A stretch of 64,000 nt of DNA from Gorsachius magnificus (lineage: Eukaryota; Chordata; Aves; Pelecaniformes; Ardeidae), in NCBI GenBank assembly GCA_034008185.1, contig CM067081.1, forward strand, positions 21,885,821-21,949,820. Direction: 5' to 3'. Shown here one piece after another: positions 1 through 11,347 of the stretch (position 1 is the stretch's first letter; each line of letters starts with the position of its first letter). The translations under genes were made by a program, and so were the position numbers. The notes below the pieces were generated by a model, which did no database searches, was not told the origin of the DNA, and was given only the letters and a program-made list of their open reading frames with translations.

Positions 1-60
1 AGGCCTGCGGGCGCCGGCCCCGCGGTGAGAGGAGGGGCCTCTGCCGGCTGAGCATTTCTC
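1..60. other. GC/CpG-rich left edge
   Basis: The first ~55 bases are very GC-rich with several CpG and GGCGCC/CCGCGG-type motifs, unlike the AT-richer sequence that follows. It looks like the end of a CpG island, perhaps of a neighbouring gene to the left. GCG|GTGAGA would be a good plus-strand donor, but no transcript can be shown. In human the next gene beyond C1QTNF9 is PARP4; I see no PARP4 coding sequence here. Confidence 0.3.
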
Positions 61-1700
61 CTACATGTTTTCCAGTTAAACCTGTGTCCATTTTAAAGCG
101 GATTTTGGTCTCGCTGCTCCTGTGACACAAACTTACAGCCTGTGGCTTGCAGGAAAAAATCACCTCTTACTGAAAAATCCACATAACCCTTTTCTCTAAG
201 TGTCTAGTATCTCCGTCACTGTAACTCAGCTGAGATGAGAGGTGCAGCCGTTTTTTCCTGAAGAAACTCACATCACCACATTCATTTTGGGTCTGTGATT
301 TGTACGCAGGGTTCAACAACTGTGGGGACACATCTGCCTTCCTTTGCCTCCCCGGCAGCGTTAGGAGTGACGGGAAGCCAGGCCTCACTCTCCTACACTG
401 CGGCATTTGCGCTGAATTTCATGATGCTGACCTGAATTTCATGATGCTGACCCATGCCGATTGGCATCTCTCCTTTATTCTCTTTTTAAGGGGAGGGAGT
501 GAGACTCAGCAGCATCTTTTGTGTAGGGGAAAAGAGAAAAAAAAGAAAAAAAAAAATCTGAGAAAATTCACAGAAATTAAAGTTCTGTGGCACAGGAAGT
601 ATCTCTCAATCAGTTCTCTGGTATGTCTGCTTCAGTTGTTGATTAAAGATTATCTTTCATTTGGGAAAATTTGGTTTGCACCAGCTAATTCTGAAGTACA
701 GCAGCATTATGCTGTATTTTTGCACCGGCATTGAATATCTGCCTGCATCAGAGAATCCGCAAGGCACTTCCTCCTGCCACTCCCTTCTGCTCTACTTCAG
801 ATCTTTGGCTACACAGAGAGCAAAGAACCATATTTGATACCTGTAAAATCCGCCCAGCTGCAGCAAAGCTCACTTGTGCCACAGAGCAAGCAGCCCCTGT
901 GGAGGTATCAAACTACATGAATTCCAAGCTTAAAAATTATTTTGAAATGGCTGGATGCAAACTAACCAAGTTTCAAGTCCATCTATGTGTGCCACCTAGA
1001 AAGATATAAACTGGCTTGGAAGTAACTGTTGCTTAATGTTTACACAAGATGGCAGGGGCCTACATGTTGTAATTCCAGAACTTGAAATTTTATCTTTTTT
1101 TGTCCCACTTTCTTTAAAACACGTGTCTTTCAGAACTGGTGTACGCACCCGTGTATAACTACTGTCACTAAACCAGTAATGTGTCAAGCCCAGCACTGTA
1201 GATTAAGAATTGTCCTTTCTTATGCCAAAGCCATTCCTGAAACCAACTCTCCTGCTGCCGCAGCCATAAAAATGGCTTATGCACGTTAGGGATTTTTTCT
1301 GAGTTCTAAAAAACAAAGCTGACAACAGTAGATTAGGACAGCTTAATAAATAAACACCCGGTACCTTGCGACTGGGACAAGAAGGCGTTTAATTCAAGCT
1401 CACCTGAGTATGGCTCTGGAGCCTTGAGCTGTTTTAGCAGCTGGTCATGAAAACTTCAGCACAGTAAGTTGTGTGATGAGCAGTTGTGTGCATAGCAAGG
1501 CCTGGTTTCCTACAGATACAGGTAGTGTGATCCTACACCTGCCCACTGTGATGACTTCAATTAAAAAAAAAAAATGAGTCAACTTTTAGGGAGATGCCCA
1601 GCTGTCCCAACCTGCCCTGCAGTCCTACGTCTCCCTTTCAGCCCTCGGCCTATCTGCCTGGATGATTTCTGTTTTCTTTTGAATCCAGTAGAAATCAGCC
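61..1700. other. Intergenic sequence downstream of C1QTNF9
   Basis: No exon is supported here. The open frames at 300-734 and 731-1009 show no recognisable domain or repeat. The stretch holds an A-rich run near 536-557, an exact 20-bp tandem duplication at 412-451, and a plus-strand AATAAATAAA near 1345 that could be a polyadenylation signal for a gene arriving from the left, which is speculative. Confidence 0.4.
412..451. repeat. 20-bp exact tandem duplication
   Basis: The 20-mer CTGAATTTCATGATGCTGAC occurs twice back to back (412-431 and 432-451) with no mismatch. It lies in intergenic sequence, and a recent slippage or duplication event explains it. Confidence 0.85.
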
Positions 1701-1713
1701 AGCAGATAACAAC

Positions 1714-1719
1714 TTTATT
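1714..1719 (-). terminator. Candidate C1QTNF9 polyadenylation signal
   Basis: TTTATT on the plus strand reads AATAAA on the minus strand, about 50 bases past the C1QTNF9 stop codon. If used, the 3' UTR would be only about 70-80 nt. It is the first canonical hexamer downstream of the stop. No transcript evidence is available. Confidence 0.5.
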
Positions 1720-1768
1720 AGGGAGGGCTGAAGGACCCGGACATACAGCATTCACGGATAACGTGGAG

Positions 1769-2563
1769 TTAGGTGGCGGGCGATGGCAGTGGCTCCAGCG
1801 GGTCATAAGTGCTGAATAGGAGGAACCCGGAGAAGGTGGTATCATCATCAGCGTCTGCAAACAGCCCATTGAAAGTTTCTCCTTGGTGAGCCTGCAGCCA
1901 CACCTCGTCTCCTCCCTGTAGCTCAAGGATGGCAGCTCCCGAGGCCTGGTCCTCTCCACTCTGATACCTGTCCACCGTATGCAGCATCTTGATGCCGTTT
2001 TTAACTAGAGCTACTCGGACATTCCTTGAGTAGACAGTGATGTGGTAGGTGAAATAGTAAACACCCGGGTATTTGCAGGTGAATTTGCCAGTAACTGAGT
2101 TGTAGTCCTTTAGGCTATTATACAGCACCTTGTCAAACTTGATTGGGCGATTCGGGGGGGGAAATTTGGTGGCGATTGTAAGGCCGACACTGAAAGCACT
2201 CCTTGGCAGGACTGCTGGGGCACCTACACTCCCCTTATCTCCTCTGTCTCCTTTCAAGCCTCTTTCCCCCTGAACTCCTGGATTACCCCGTGGCCCCAGA
2301 TCTCCAGTATTACCTTTAGGACCTGGATTACCAGTCAGGCCAATTGGCCCCGGGAAACCAACTCTTCCAGGATGGCCAATTTCACCCTTTGTCCCTTTTG
2401 GGCCTATGGGCCCAATATCTCCTTTTAACCCCTTTTGTCCTTGCAGTCCCAGCTCTCCCTTCTGACCTTTGTAACCTATTGACCCTGTAATTCCTTTTGG
2501 TCCCGTTTCCCAGGTTGTCCTCTTTTCCTTTGTTCCCTTTCTCTTCAACAGTCCCATTGGCTC
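1769..2563 (-). CDS. C1QTNF9: C1QTNF9 coding exon 3 (rest of stalk, C1q domain, stop) with two apparent frameshifts
   Basis: The acceptor TTTCATTTAG|GAGCC follows a C15T10 tract. The start reads [14 protein letters not shown], matching the imperfect stalk segment of human CTRP9. Gly-X-Y periodicity then needs one extra base in the run at 2523-2526 and one in the run at 2502-2504. After that the frame is open to TAA at 1769-1771. It carries about 80 residues of stalk and then the C1q domain from about PRSAFSVGL, including [32 protein letters not shown] and [22 protein letters not shown] short tail ending PSPAT closes the protein. Read literally, the upstream frame would stop near 2382, before the C1q domain. 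Confidence 0.88.
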   Translation of the reverse strand, partial: EPMGLLKRKGTKEKRTTWETGPKGITGSIGYKGQKGELGLQGQKGLKGDIGPIGPKGTKGEIGHPGRVGFPGPIGLTGNPGPKGNTGDLGPRGNPGVQGERGLKGDRGDKGSVGAPAVLPRSAFSVGLTIATKFPPPNRPIKFDKVLYNSLKDYNSVTGKFTCKYPGVYYFTYHITVYSRNVRVALVKNGIKMLHTVDRYQSGEDQASGAAILELQGGDEVWLQAHQGETFNGLFADADDDTTFSGFLLFSTYDPLEPLPSPAT

Positions 2564-5500
2564 CTAAATGAAAAAAAAAAGGGGGGGGGGGGGGGAAAGA
2601 CACTTTCTTGTGATCTTCCACTGGATTAATGGGGCACAGCATGAGTTTCAGCACAAAGCCAAATATGTGTAGGTGTGTGTCACGACTGTACATACTGTGC
2701 TCACTGTACATACAGTTTCTCATACATTTAAGTGCAGGATAAGCCTAACATCTGAAGAACCTGATATTGTGTTGGAAAGCAGGTGCCCTGGCTGATATAG
2801 CAGCAAGAATAAGCTCAAAGAAAGGAAAAGGAAGGGTTGATTTGTCTACAGGCTGTTGGTAGCACTGAGAGCTCACATCATTTCAGGCACAAGCAGCACC
2901 TGCCCAGAGAGTTGGTTTTAGCCTTTGGTATACAAAATGGGGGAGATGGTTCACAGTTTAATCAGGGGAAGGTTCTCTCTGGGCAATACCCAGAACTTGC
3001 TTGCCATGTGTTTCTGTAATTTCTATGTGGTGGAACTTTGCTTGGGTTACCTAGACTGCTACTGCACTGCAACTAAAGGCTTTTTGTCCTTGTTACTTGC
3101 TACCACATGCTCCATTTATCCTTCATCCACTCTTGGACTGAAGCGCAAAGCCTTTGAAAATCCTGCACAAATTTGAGAGTTGCTGCACAAGGGTTTGAAG
3201 GCAAATGTCTCATGATGTGAAGGGAATGTTAGCAGTTGATAGACGAAAGTTACCATAATGAACATATACTCTATCAATCAGGAAAAGAAGCTGATAATTT
3301 CTGCATAAGAGCCTCTGGCTTCTGATGTTAGGAATGATGCTGTATTTACAGTTTACTGTTCTCAATTTGCAATTGAGAGTATTTAACAGCAGCAATGAAC
3401 TGAAAACAGGTGAAACTGTATGGTGAGCTTCTCGGAAAAGCAGCGCGGGCCCATCAGGACAAGGACAAAAGAAAAGGAGGTATCTTTGGTAATTTTAAAT
3501 ATTTGTGGCCTCATGTCTCATGCTCTTTCCAGGACTGGGGTGGTTTCTAATAGACTGGAGAAAAGTCTGAGGGGTGTAGAGCAGCTTGTAATTACCCCCA
3601 TGCAATATATATACTGTATGTTATTTCTCAGGGTCATCTTCAGGATTTTGGAGAACGTGGACACTGTCTTTGGCAGGCTTCCATGCTTTTGGATATAAAC
3701 ATTGCCTGTGTACAACTACGCTAAGGATGCACAAGTCCGGCATCTTGGAGTTATTGAATTTGTGCAGAATGATGTGATGCCACTTGCACAATGGCTGACT
3801 CCCTGCTTTTATGCACAAGTCACTCTGCGCATGTATATCCATCTGACGCAGGAGACATGCTGCATATGCATAGTTTGGCTAAACAGGTGAAGTATGCAGG
3901 ATCTCCTATATTTTTAGGTATATAACTTGTGTCTTCTACAATTTCTTTTAAAAGCCCCTTTTGCTGAAGTTGCATACATAGCTACAGGAGCCTCCCTTTC
4001 CTGAGGTGGCTGCAGATGTGTTGTCTTCCTCAGCAGCTGACAAAAGGATCAGAGGTGGGAAAGGAAAGTTAACAGGCTGAGTGAAGAAGTTGTAGGGCAT
4101 CAGAGGCAGTGGGATAATTGGAGGTGGCAAATTCCTCTTGTATTGTCAGCATACGTGTGCAGCCTCTACTACTTCTGGAAAAAGTTTTTTTTAAACTTTG
4201 TGGTACCTTCGCTATAGCTAGAATGTATAACACGACCAGTGCTTACAAACACAAGGGCAGCAGTTGACAGACAAACAATAAATTGAAACACTTCTTCTCT
4301 GACCTCGTTCGCCTTTCTCTCCATTTGCACCATCTTTTCCCGGACTGCCAGGAAGTCCTGCTTCACCTAGTACAGAAGAGGAAAACAGATTTTCATTAAA
4401 CAATTAAATTACCAGAAAACTTGGAATGAACTCTTCTCTAATCCTTCCTCTTCAAGCCTGGATAAACAGTACTGTAAAGAGTAGTCTTTTTCCTGACTTT
4501 TAATGGGTGCCACTGCTGGTACTTTCATGGAGAGATTGACAGAGAGCACAGAAACTCTTCTTGAGGATGGTGCTTTTTTGAGACAGAGGGAATCCTTGGC
4601 ACTTTCAGCAAGAAGCTTTGCGGGGACAGGAAGCCTAGTAGTGAAACAATGGTAAACTGCCTTCTCAAGAAGAGACATCTGCCAGGGGTTTGGCCAATGG
4701 TAATGAAACATTACAGTGGAATAATACTGCCTGTAGATCTGAGGAAGACATTTACACTCTTGACCCCTGTGTCTAGCATGACACGGACTTTCCTCTGCTT
4801 TAAAGGGAGCCTTTATAGAAGTCATTTTTGTAGTACCATCACAGGTGACCAGGAGGTGTGTGATCAAATACCTGGATTTGCATCCAGAACACAACAGAAG
4901 AAAAAAAGAGTTGGCAGCTTGGGTGTAACCATATTCCAAGAGTAGCTTTCCAGCCATATGGACCGGAGAACAGTCCTTTAGCACAATGGGCACAGTCTAG
5001 CATCTGCTGAATTTTCATTGACTTGGTAAGGAACAAAACTAAGTCTCATGTATTTAGCTGCAAACGTGTATATACAATATAAAGAATGGTACAGTCACCC
5101 CAATTTGTTCAAAGAAAGAAGAGTCAGTACAGTCAACATAATAGCTTAATTTAGGAAAAAAAGGTGAGGACTTTATCAGAAACTAGTGATACCATGTGAT
5201 AACTCACTGGAGTGAAGTGAGGACCTTTAGAAAATAAATGAAAATAAGTAAGCTCTAGATTTTCCATTTTTTCAGACTTTCCTGGACCCCTGCATATAGA
5301 AAAAGAAGGCAGTTAATTGTATGTGCCTATTAAGAAGCTAATAGATTTTTGTTTGTTTGTTTCTGAATTTTAAAAGATTTTGGTTTTAGCAAGGCTAGGA
5401 CACTGAAAGAAGAAGCAGTACAGAGAACTCTACATTATTTTATAAACAAGAGAGTTCAAAATAACTCTTCAGCAATCACCGAGGTGAATACGTTAAGTGG

Positions 5501-7125
5501 GTAGACTTGTCTTTCAGTGGTCCAGGGCAGACCATATGCAGTGAATAACTCTTCATTGCCCAAATTGTAAGTGCTGGATATTTTTCAGCTGATCTAGCCA
5601 CACAAACAGTTGTGCTGTATAAGAGAGAGGAGTCAGGTGGTGAGAGAAGGATCTGATGGGGGATCCAGCCTATACCAGCGTAGTCATCAAAGAACCACAC
5701 ATCAAACTGCACCTTCAACACTGATTCTGCAGCACATGTTGCCTGTGGAGGTATATACTTTTCTGGTGGAGCAGGTGATTCGTTAGCTTAGCAACCTGGT
5801 CTGTTAAAGGCAGACATTTCCACTAGTTGAAAAACATAGTAAAACACTTCAGCACATTTTAAGTTAATTTGGTTTAGACTGTTGATCTCTGTTTGGTTCA
5901 TGTACTAGATTATATACTCCACTGAAAAGAGCTGTGATTCACGCTCCTTAAGATCAGCACTCCGGTAGAAGGGTTTATCTGGTAAGTACAAGTTTGGTCT
6001 GGATTGATTTGTGCAGCTGAGTTAGCCAGGCCCACAGTAACAGTGTTTGTGACAGGTTTATGCGTTAAGCCATAATGCCACCTGCATGATGCCACACAAT
6101 AACTGACCTAACATAGAGCCTGTTGGGGAAAAGTTCCCCCAAAGAAATTTTGTGAACAAGTTTGAAACAGCAGGTTTGCACTTGTCCTGTGCCTTGCATT
6201 CTGGAGTTGTGATGCTTCAGATGGAAGTGTTGTATGTCCACAAATTTATCACCCTGTGCAACCCTGGTCTTGATATTTCAGCACAGATGCAAGGACCATC
6301 GTTATCCTGAGGCTTAAAGCACTTAAGGGAATTTTTAGCTTTAGGATGCTGAGAGGATTAACTCTGTCTTCAGTATCACACACAAATCTCTATTACAGCC
6401 TGTTAGAGCAGACATGAATCCTACACTGTTTTTGAATAGTCTCTGTTCCTGGGCTTCCCTCTAGTGGCTCTCAAATTACAGCAAGTAGGCACACACAGAA
6501 GCAAGTCCTACAAATGTAAAATTTAGATAAGAAAGCGAAATCTTCTTACCCCACTGCACACTTCTAATCATACGGAACAAGATATCAGTTGTTGGGCTTT
6601 TTTTTACTGGGCTTGAAGCTTTTTACAGAAATATGGTTGCTATCTTACAGATGTAGGAGTAGGTTTACAGGCTTTAAATTTTTCAAATCGACATGAAGAC
6701 ATTCCCAAAATAGAAGGTGAAGTCTTTCTTGTCCTGTTTTTATCCCATGGACCTGACGTCTCCATAGTATTAGCTATCTTGCTTTCATTATTAGGTCTTT
6801 CTTTCTATTTCCTTCTTCAAACAAGTAAATGACAAATGTCTGAAATATTTTCTGAAGGCTAGGCAGAATAATCCCACTAATGCAGAGTGACTGTAGACAA
6901 CTTCATGAACTAATGGCATTGCATTTGATATATGAAATCATATATTGTGAACACAGTACCTGTATCTCCCTTGTCACCTTTTGAACCGTCACGTCCGTCA
7001 CGACCGGGTGTGCCATTGTGCCCAGGATTGCCAGGGATGCCAGGATACCCTTGGGTACAGACGTCCTGGTTTTGTGTTTCTGCTGTGCTGACTACAATAG
7101 CCAGCAGTACAATCCAGGTTTTCAT
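1769..7125 (-). CDS. C1QTNF9: C1QTNF9 (CTRP9), secreted collagen/C1q-domain adipokine, three coding exons
   Basis: C1QTNF9 is a secreted C1q/TNF-related hormone. Family members trimerise through a Gly-X-Y stalk and a C-terminal C1q globular domain, and CTRP9 acts on vascular and metabolic tissue, in part through adiponectin receptor 1. The model joins 6960-7125, 4304-4366 and 1769-2563. It gives a signal peptide (about residues 1-19), a Cys at 23, a long collagen stalk, and a ~140-residue C1q domain ending in the typical GFLLFS strand. Exon phases agree (both junctions split a Gly codon after its first base). Length would be about 341 residues, near the human 333. Exon 3 as read needs two single-base corrections in the stalk, so the gene is either damaged or mis-sequenced at 2502-2526. 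The next gene upstream is SPATA13, as in human. The closest alternative is another CTRP paralogue, but the N-terminal stalk and synteny favour CTRP9. Confidence 0.9.
2571..2595. repeat. A10G15 homopolymer pair (C15T10 on the gene strand)
   Basis: Ten A at 2571-2580 are followed by fifteen G at 2581-2595. On the minus strand this forms the polypyrimidine tract of the C1QTNF9 exon 3 acceptor. Such runs are unstable and are often mis-called in sequencing. Confidence 0.95.
2596..4303 (-). other. C1QTNF9 intron 2
   Basis: Apart from the acceptor tract at 2571-2595, no exon, RNA gene or recognisable repeat was found in this intron. Open frames here are short and lack Gly-X-Y or other domain signatures. 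Confidence 0.6.
4304..4366 (-). CDS. C1QTNF9: C1QTNF9 coding exon 2 (collagen stalk, 63 bp)
   Basis: This is a 63-bp exon between acceptor CTGTACTAG|GTGAAG and donor GAACGAG|GTCAGA. It reads [20 protein letters not shown] then RG, seven uninterrupted Gly-X-Y triplets closely matching the human stalk. Both ends are phase 1, so skipping it would keep the frame. Confidence 0.9.
4367..6959 (-). other. C1QTNF9 intron 1
   Basis: Non-coding as far as I can see. A 194-codon minus-strand frame at 4409-4993 has no recognisable domain, and one of this length is about what chance gives in 64 kb. No mobile element is recognised. Confidence 0.6.
6960..7125 (-). CDS. C1QTNF9: C1QTNF9 coding exon 1 (signal peptide, start of collagen stalk)
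   Basis: It starts at ATG 7125 with [20 protein letters not shown], a short hydrophobic signal peptide, then DVC, whose Cys probably links trimers. Gly-X-Y triplets follow directly ([19 protein letters not shown] and onward to GDTG). The exon ends in phase 1 at GATACAG|GTACTG. Just upstream of the ATG the minus strand reads ATCTAAAG|AATG, a plausible acceptor, so a 5' noncoding exon probably exists further upstream, as in human; I did not locate it. Confidence 0.9.
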
Positions 7126-10100
7126 TCTTTAGATAGGTTATAAGACTTTGGCTGAAAGATTTAAGAAAGCAAAAGTACATCTGCCTAAGTCTACCTTAGA
7201 AGGGGTTGCAGGGTGGGGGAGGGAGGAAAAGAAGGAAATGGGGTTTCACTGTGTCCATTGTTTTGTTTTGTTTTATTTATAGTTCTCTATATAGCATTAA
7301 TTACAATCCTGGAGACTACTGAGTGCTATTTCAGATAATAATTTAATGGAGATATCAGACTTAATGGAGATATCATTATACAACTGAAATATTAACTCAG
7401 CTTTACACAATTTAATATCCCTTAATTCCCTGTGGTTTGGAGCATCAGGTTCTGTTTCATATATTCTTACGCAGTATGACTTGTGGAAATAAGTGACTTT
7501 GCAAAGGGAATTTTTTATGCAGGTAGATGGTGAGCAGCTGAAAGTCACAAAAGCTATGGGGAGGTTTAGACCTACCCTTGATGTCCTCAGGATCTAGCCA
7601 GCAAAGAAGGAGCAGCTCTGTGCAGCCTGTAGAGTTTCACACTGTTCTGTTTAAACCATGAGTGCGTTGACAAAGCCCAGATTTCATGGATTTGGCTGAA
7701 CTTAACCCAGATTTCAAGATCATAATAAAAAGGCAACTCAGGCAAAAGTGATTATCTTTTTTTTTTCCCCCCCAGCAATTACAGCAAGGAATACACAGTT
7801 GCAGCAGCTGTATGCCAAAGAACTTCCAGTGACCTATCTTACTGCAACTAAAACCATGAAGCCCCAATATCTGTCAAGTTTGCAAGGAAGTGTGGTAATA
7901 ATAATGTTGTTGCTGTCCTAAGCGCAAATCAACAGTGAAAATTTCAATTCTTGTGGGGTGATTCAGGTAGGACCAGTGATCTTGCATTCATACACGAGGA
8001 TTCATACAATGTCCTGTTTCTCTGAGCTGTAATTTTGCTTCCATAACATATAGGCATTATCCTTGTTCAGAAATCTAGTTGTAAACTCCTCTAGCCAGAA
8101 CAGTGCCCAAAGAGGAGCTATTTCGTGACCATTTCTGCCTTTCAGAGCCATGCAGAAGCCTATCTACATTTTCCAGCTTCCTCTTTCCTATTTCAAAGAC
8201 TTCCTACCAGATGGCACCTTATGCATTTGGACTCTGTAAGGAAACCCTTCTCTCTGATCTCCAACCTTTTATCAGTGTTGGCCATTAATAACCCAATATC
8301 TACCTAACAGCTCATAACCAAGAAGAAGCAGAGGTCTCAATGCCCACTTCTCCATCCACGTTTCTCCCTGCACCTACTTGTGACTGCGCAGTTGGTACCT
8401 CTCATCTCCCAGGAGCTGGCTCTTGTGCCACAGGAGATGAGCTAGCACAATTCAACCCCCTAATTCAGCACAAACCAATAATTTTCTCTTTTTTTTTCAT
8501 TGGAGTTAGTCATCTACTGGGTTAATAAGTTGAATGACCTCAGAGGGGGTCAGAGCTGGAGTAGAGTGAGATGAGGGTAAAGAAGCAAGCAATCAAGTGA
8601 GAGAGTTTTTTGGCAGAAACAAGTCTTTAGTCTGGTTCTCCTCCTTCAGGTAACTATGCTACTTAAAAGTCCAGCTTATACTTATCCTTTCATTAGAGCA
8701 TCCCTTCTATATAATGTCTTAATATAGGCCCACTGAAATACATTAATACTTAATTCTGGACACAACTGGTTTAAGTGAGTGTAAGAGCAGTTAACGGGAA
8801 GAGATTAGACTGAAGAACAAAAATCAAATAGCAACAGAATTAATGCGCATTTTATTTGGGATGAATACTCATAAATGTGTAATGCACAGAAGCTTGGGCT
8901 ATATAGGTTAAGTACTTACATAGGTAAAAGTGATAGAATGAGTAAATTTTACATAATTGGCTTTTGAATGGGTTCTTTCATTAATGAGAACTTAATGTGA
9001 AGATCAGTATTCCTTTTGAAATATTAACTAGCATTGACTAAAAGAAATATGATGTCTTCTGTTTAATCTCTTCATCACTGTTTCTTAGTCTTATGAAACA
9101 ATGTGCATAAGTACCATGTGGGGAGAGACTAGGATGTTCTCAATAAGAATAATTACACCCTGTTAGCAATATTCAATCTAAGTATTTCTTTAACTTAATT
9201 AAATGAAGACCTTAATTCTGGGACACGTTCCTTAATCTTTTTATTCTGTCTTCAGAAAAGTTCTACATTTTGCAACAATTATTGAAAATGTGTATTATGG
9301 TGCCTTTGCCAATGGTCTACAGAGAGAAGTTTGACCACCCACCAAGAAAATCCCACTTTGTCTGCTGCTGATGATTGGCACTAAAGAAATTTGAAAATAG
9401 ATTAAAAATTTTCTACTTCTGAGCTATATAAACATTTGCTGCTTTTGTCAAAGGACTCCAGAGGAATGCAAAAGGAAGAAGTGCTCTGTATGCTGCTGTT
9501 AGGATGTGATGCACCCTATGGAGAAGTCTGAGAGTCCTTGTCCACTGACAGAAAACACCATTCCCAGTTGTCTAAGGCAGTGTTTCTTGCCTAAGGAGTA
9601 ACAGTTTGGTCCTCATATGTGCACTCCTCTCCACAAACTGAAAACGCCAATATCATTGTCATCACCGCCACCATCACATATATAGGGTCTTTAGTCTTAC
9701 CTCATTCACTTTGTACTTGCAGTGTTCTTGGGCATCTTTAAAGAGAGAATACAAGCTTCATGTAAAGGAATGCACACTTCAAATATGTGCCTTGAGGACA
9801 AGCACTTGTTTGGTCACTAAATTCTCAAAGGTCAGTGATTTAATTTTGAGAGCTGTTCAATAATTAAAACAGAGGTTTAAACTGGAATCTACCTATTTAT
9901 TCCAATATTAAGCTGAAGTGCCCTGTACTTTGACTTTTACCACTGTTACTTGAAAGAAAATTGTTAAAATGGACTAATTAGGCTTTGATTTGCCTGTTCC
10001 ATTATACAAATACATTGCACAAATGTATGACAGCTTAGTTGGTTTGCAGGATGGAAGGCACGTCTCATAGAACTATTGCACTGCAAAAATAAATAATAAA

Positions 10101-11347
10101 ATTAGTTTCTGTATCAAGCAATTTACAATGGAATTAGGGACAAAAAGACTATAGAAATTAAAAATAACAATGCTGTGAACATGGCATTACAAATATTAGG
10201 TGATTATGGAAAAGAAGGAATGAGGTTGATAGATTAATGAGAGTAAATACATTGAATGACAAAGAGTTTTTCATGCCTGATTAGCAGGCTCCCCATCTAG
10301 CCACTCAAGGATCAGTCAAAGCTATTGTGCTACTAAACTATCTGTTATTGATAATAAATCTGAAGAAGCCATAACTTGATACATAACTGTGTCTTCTTGA
10401 AACTACTGAAACTGCTGCTGTTTAAGGACTAGTGGAAGTAAAGCAACTGAGTGTATCATCAGCTCCTTAAACGCTGATCGTGAACAGTGGAGGGTAAAAC
10501 CAACAGTAACAGGAGTTAATGTGTTATAGGGAGCGGCCTTAGTCCACCCCTGTTGGTGCAAGTGACTGAAAACACTGCAAAGATATGACATGCATGGTCT
10601 GTGTACAAATGAGGTAACCCCTGCTCAGCTGAGCAACGAATAGTTTTCACTGAGGTCTTCATCACCACCCTGTGGTAATTAGAAAATACTGCAAGCGTTA
10701 TGGTTGCCCTGGTTTGTATCTGGGACACTGCATCTGCCGTGCTCTGAGGCAAAGGAAGGACAATGTACAGCAATTAGCTGCTCTACTTGAATGAACTTCT
10801 GTAGCCAAATTAGCCTTGCTGCTGTGCTGATTGAGAAAAAGAAATGAGAGTCACAACGAACAATCCTTTTCTCTTTACCTATTAGGCACCATCTAAGGTT
10901 TTCTAAGGTTGCTTAGACTCAGCCTGCTCTTGCACTTCAAAAGTTTGAGTGATTAAAAAATAGCCCACCCTGCCGGCTTAGTGCTGTGCCCTCAGTGATC
11001 TGTCCTGCCATGCAGAAAACCCGGATTTATTGACAAACCTTTCTGGCTGCAGGGTGCTGGGAGAGCCAGTGGCTCTGGGGGCAGTGGGGGCCTCTGGGGA
11101 CATGGCACCATCAGCGGCAGGGCCTCCCGGATCCTTACACGGACCCAAAAGAGGCTGTGAATTTTACAATGACCACAGTCACAGTCTGTCTACTGCAATC
11201 CTGAGGTGAAAATGACATAATTCATTAGTGACATCTACCATGATGGACTCCGCAGTTAGTCCAGTTTGAAGCTTTTTTAACATCAAAGAAGACCAAGACC
11301 AGCAAGAAAACTGCTATAAGAATGTCCTTATAGACAAATGTTACAAT
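7126..11347. other. Sequence between C1QTNF9 coding exon 1 and the CR1 element
   Basis: AT-rich, without recognisable coding exons, RNA genes or repeats beyond simple runs such as the TGTTTTGTTTTGTTTT stretch near 7259. The C1QTNF9 promoter and any 5' noncoding exon should be within or beyond this stretch, but no CpG island marks them. Confidence 0.5.

Noticed and set aside
4409..4993. 194-codon minus-strand open frame in C1QTNF9 intron 1
   Set aside because: No recognisable domain, no splice or repeat logic. Rough stop-codon statistics predict about one frame of this size by chance in 64 kb.
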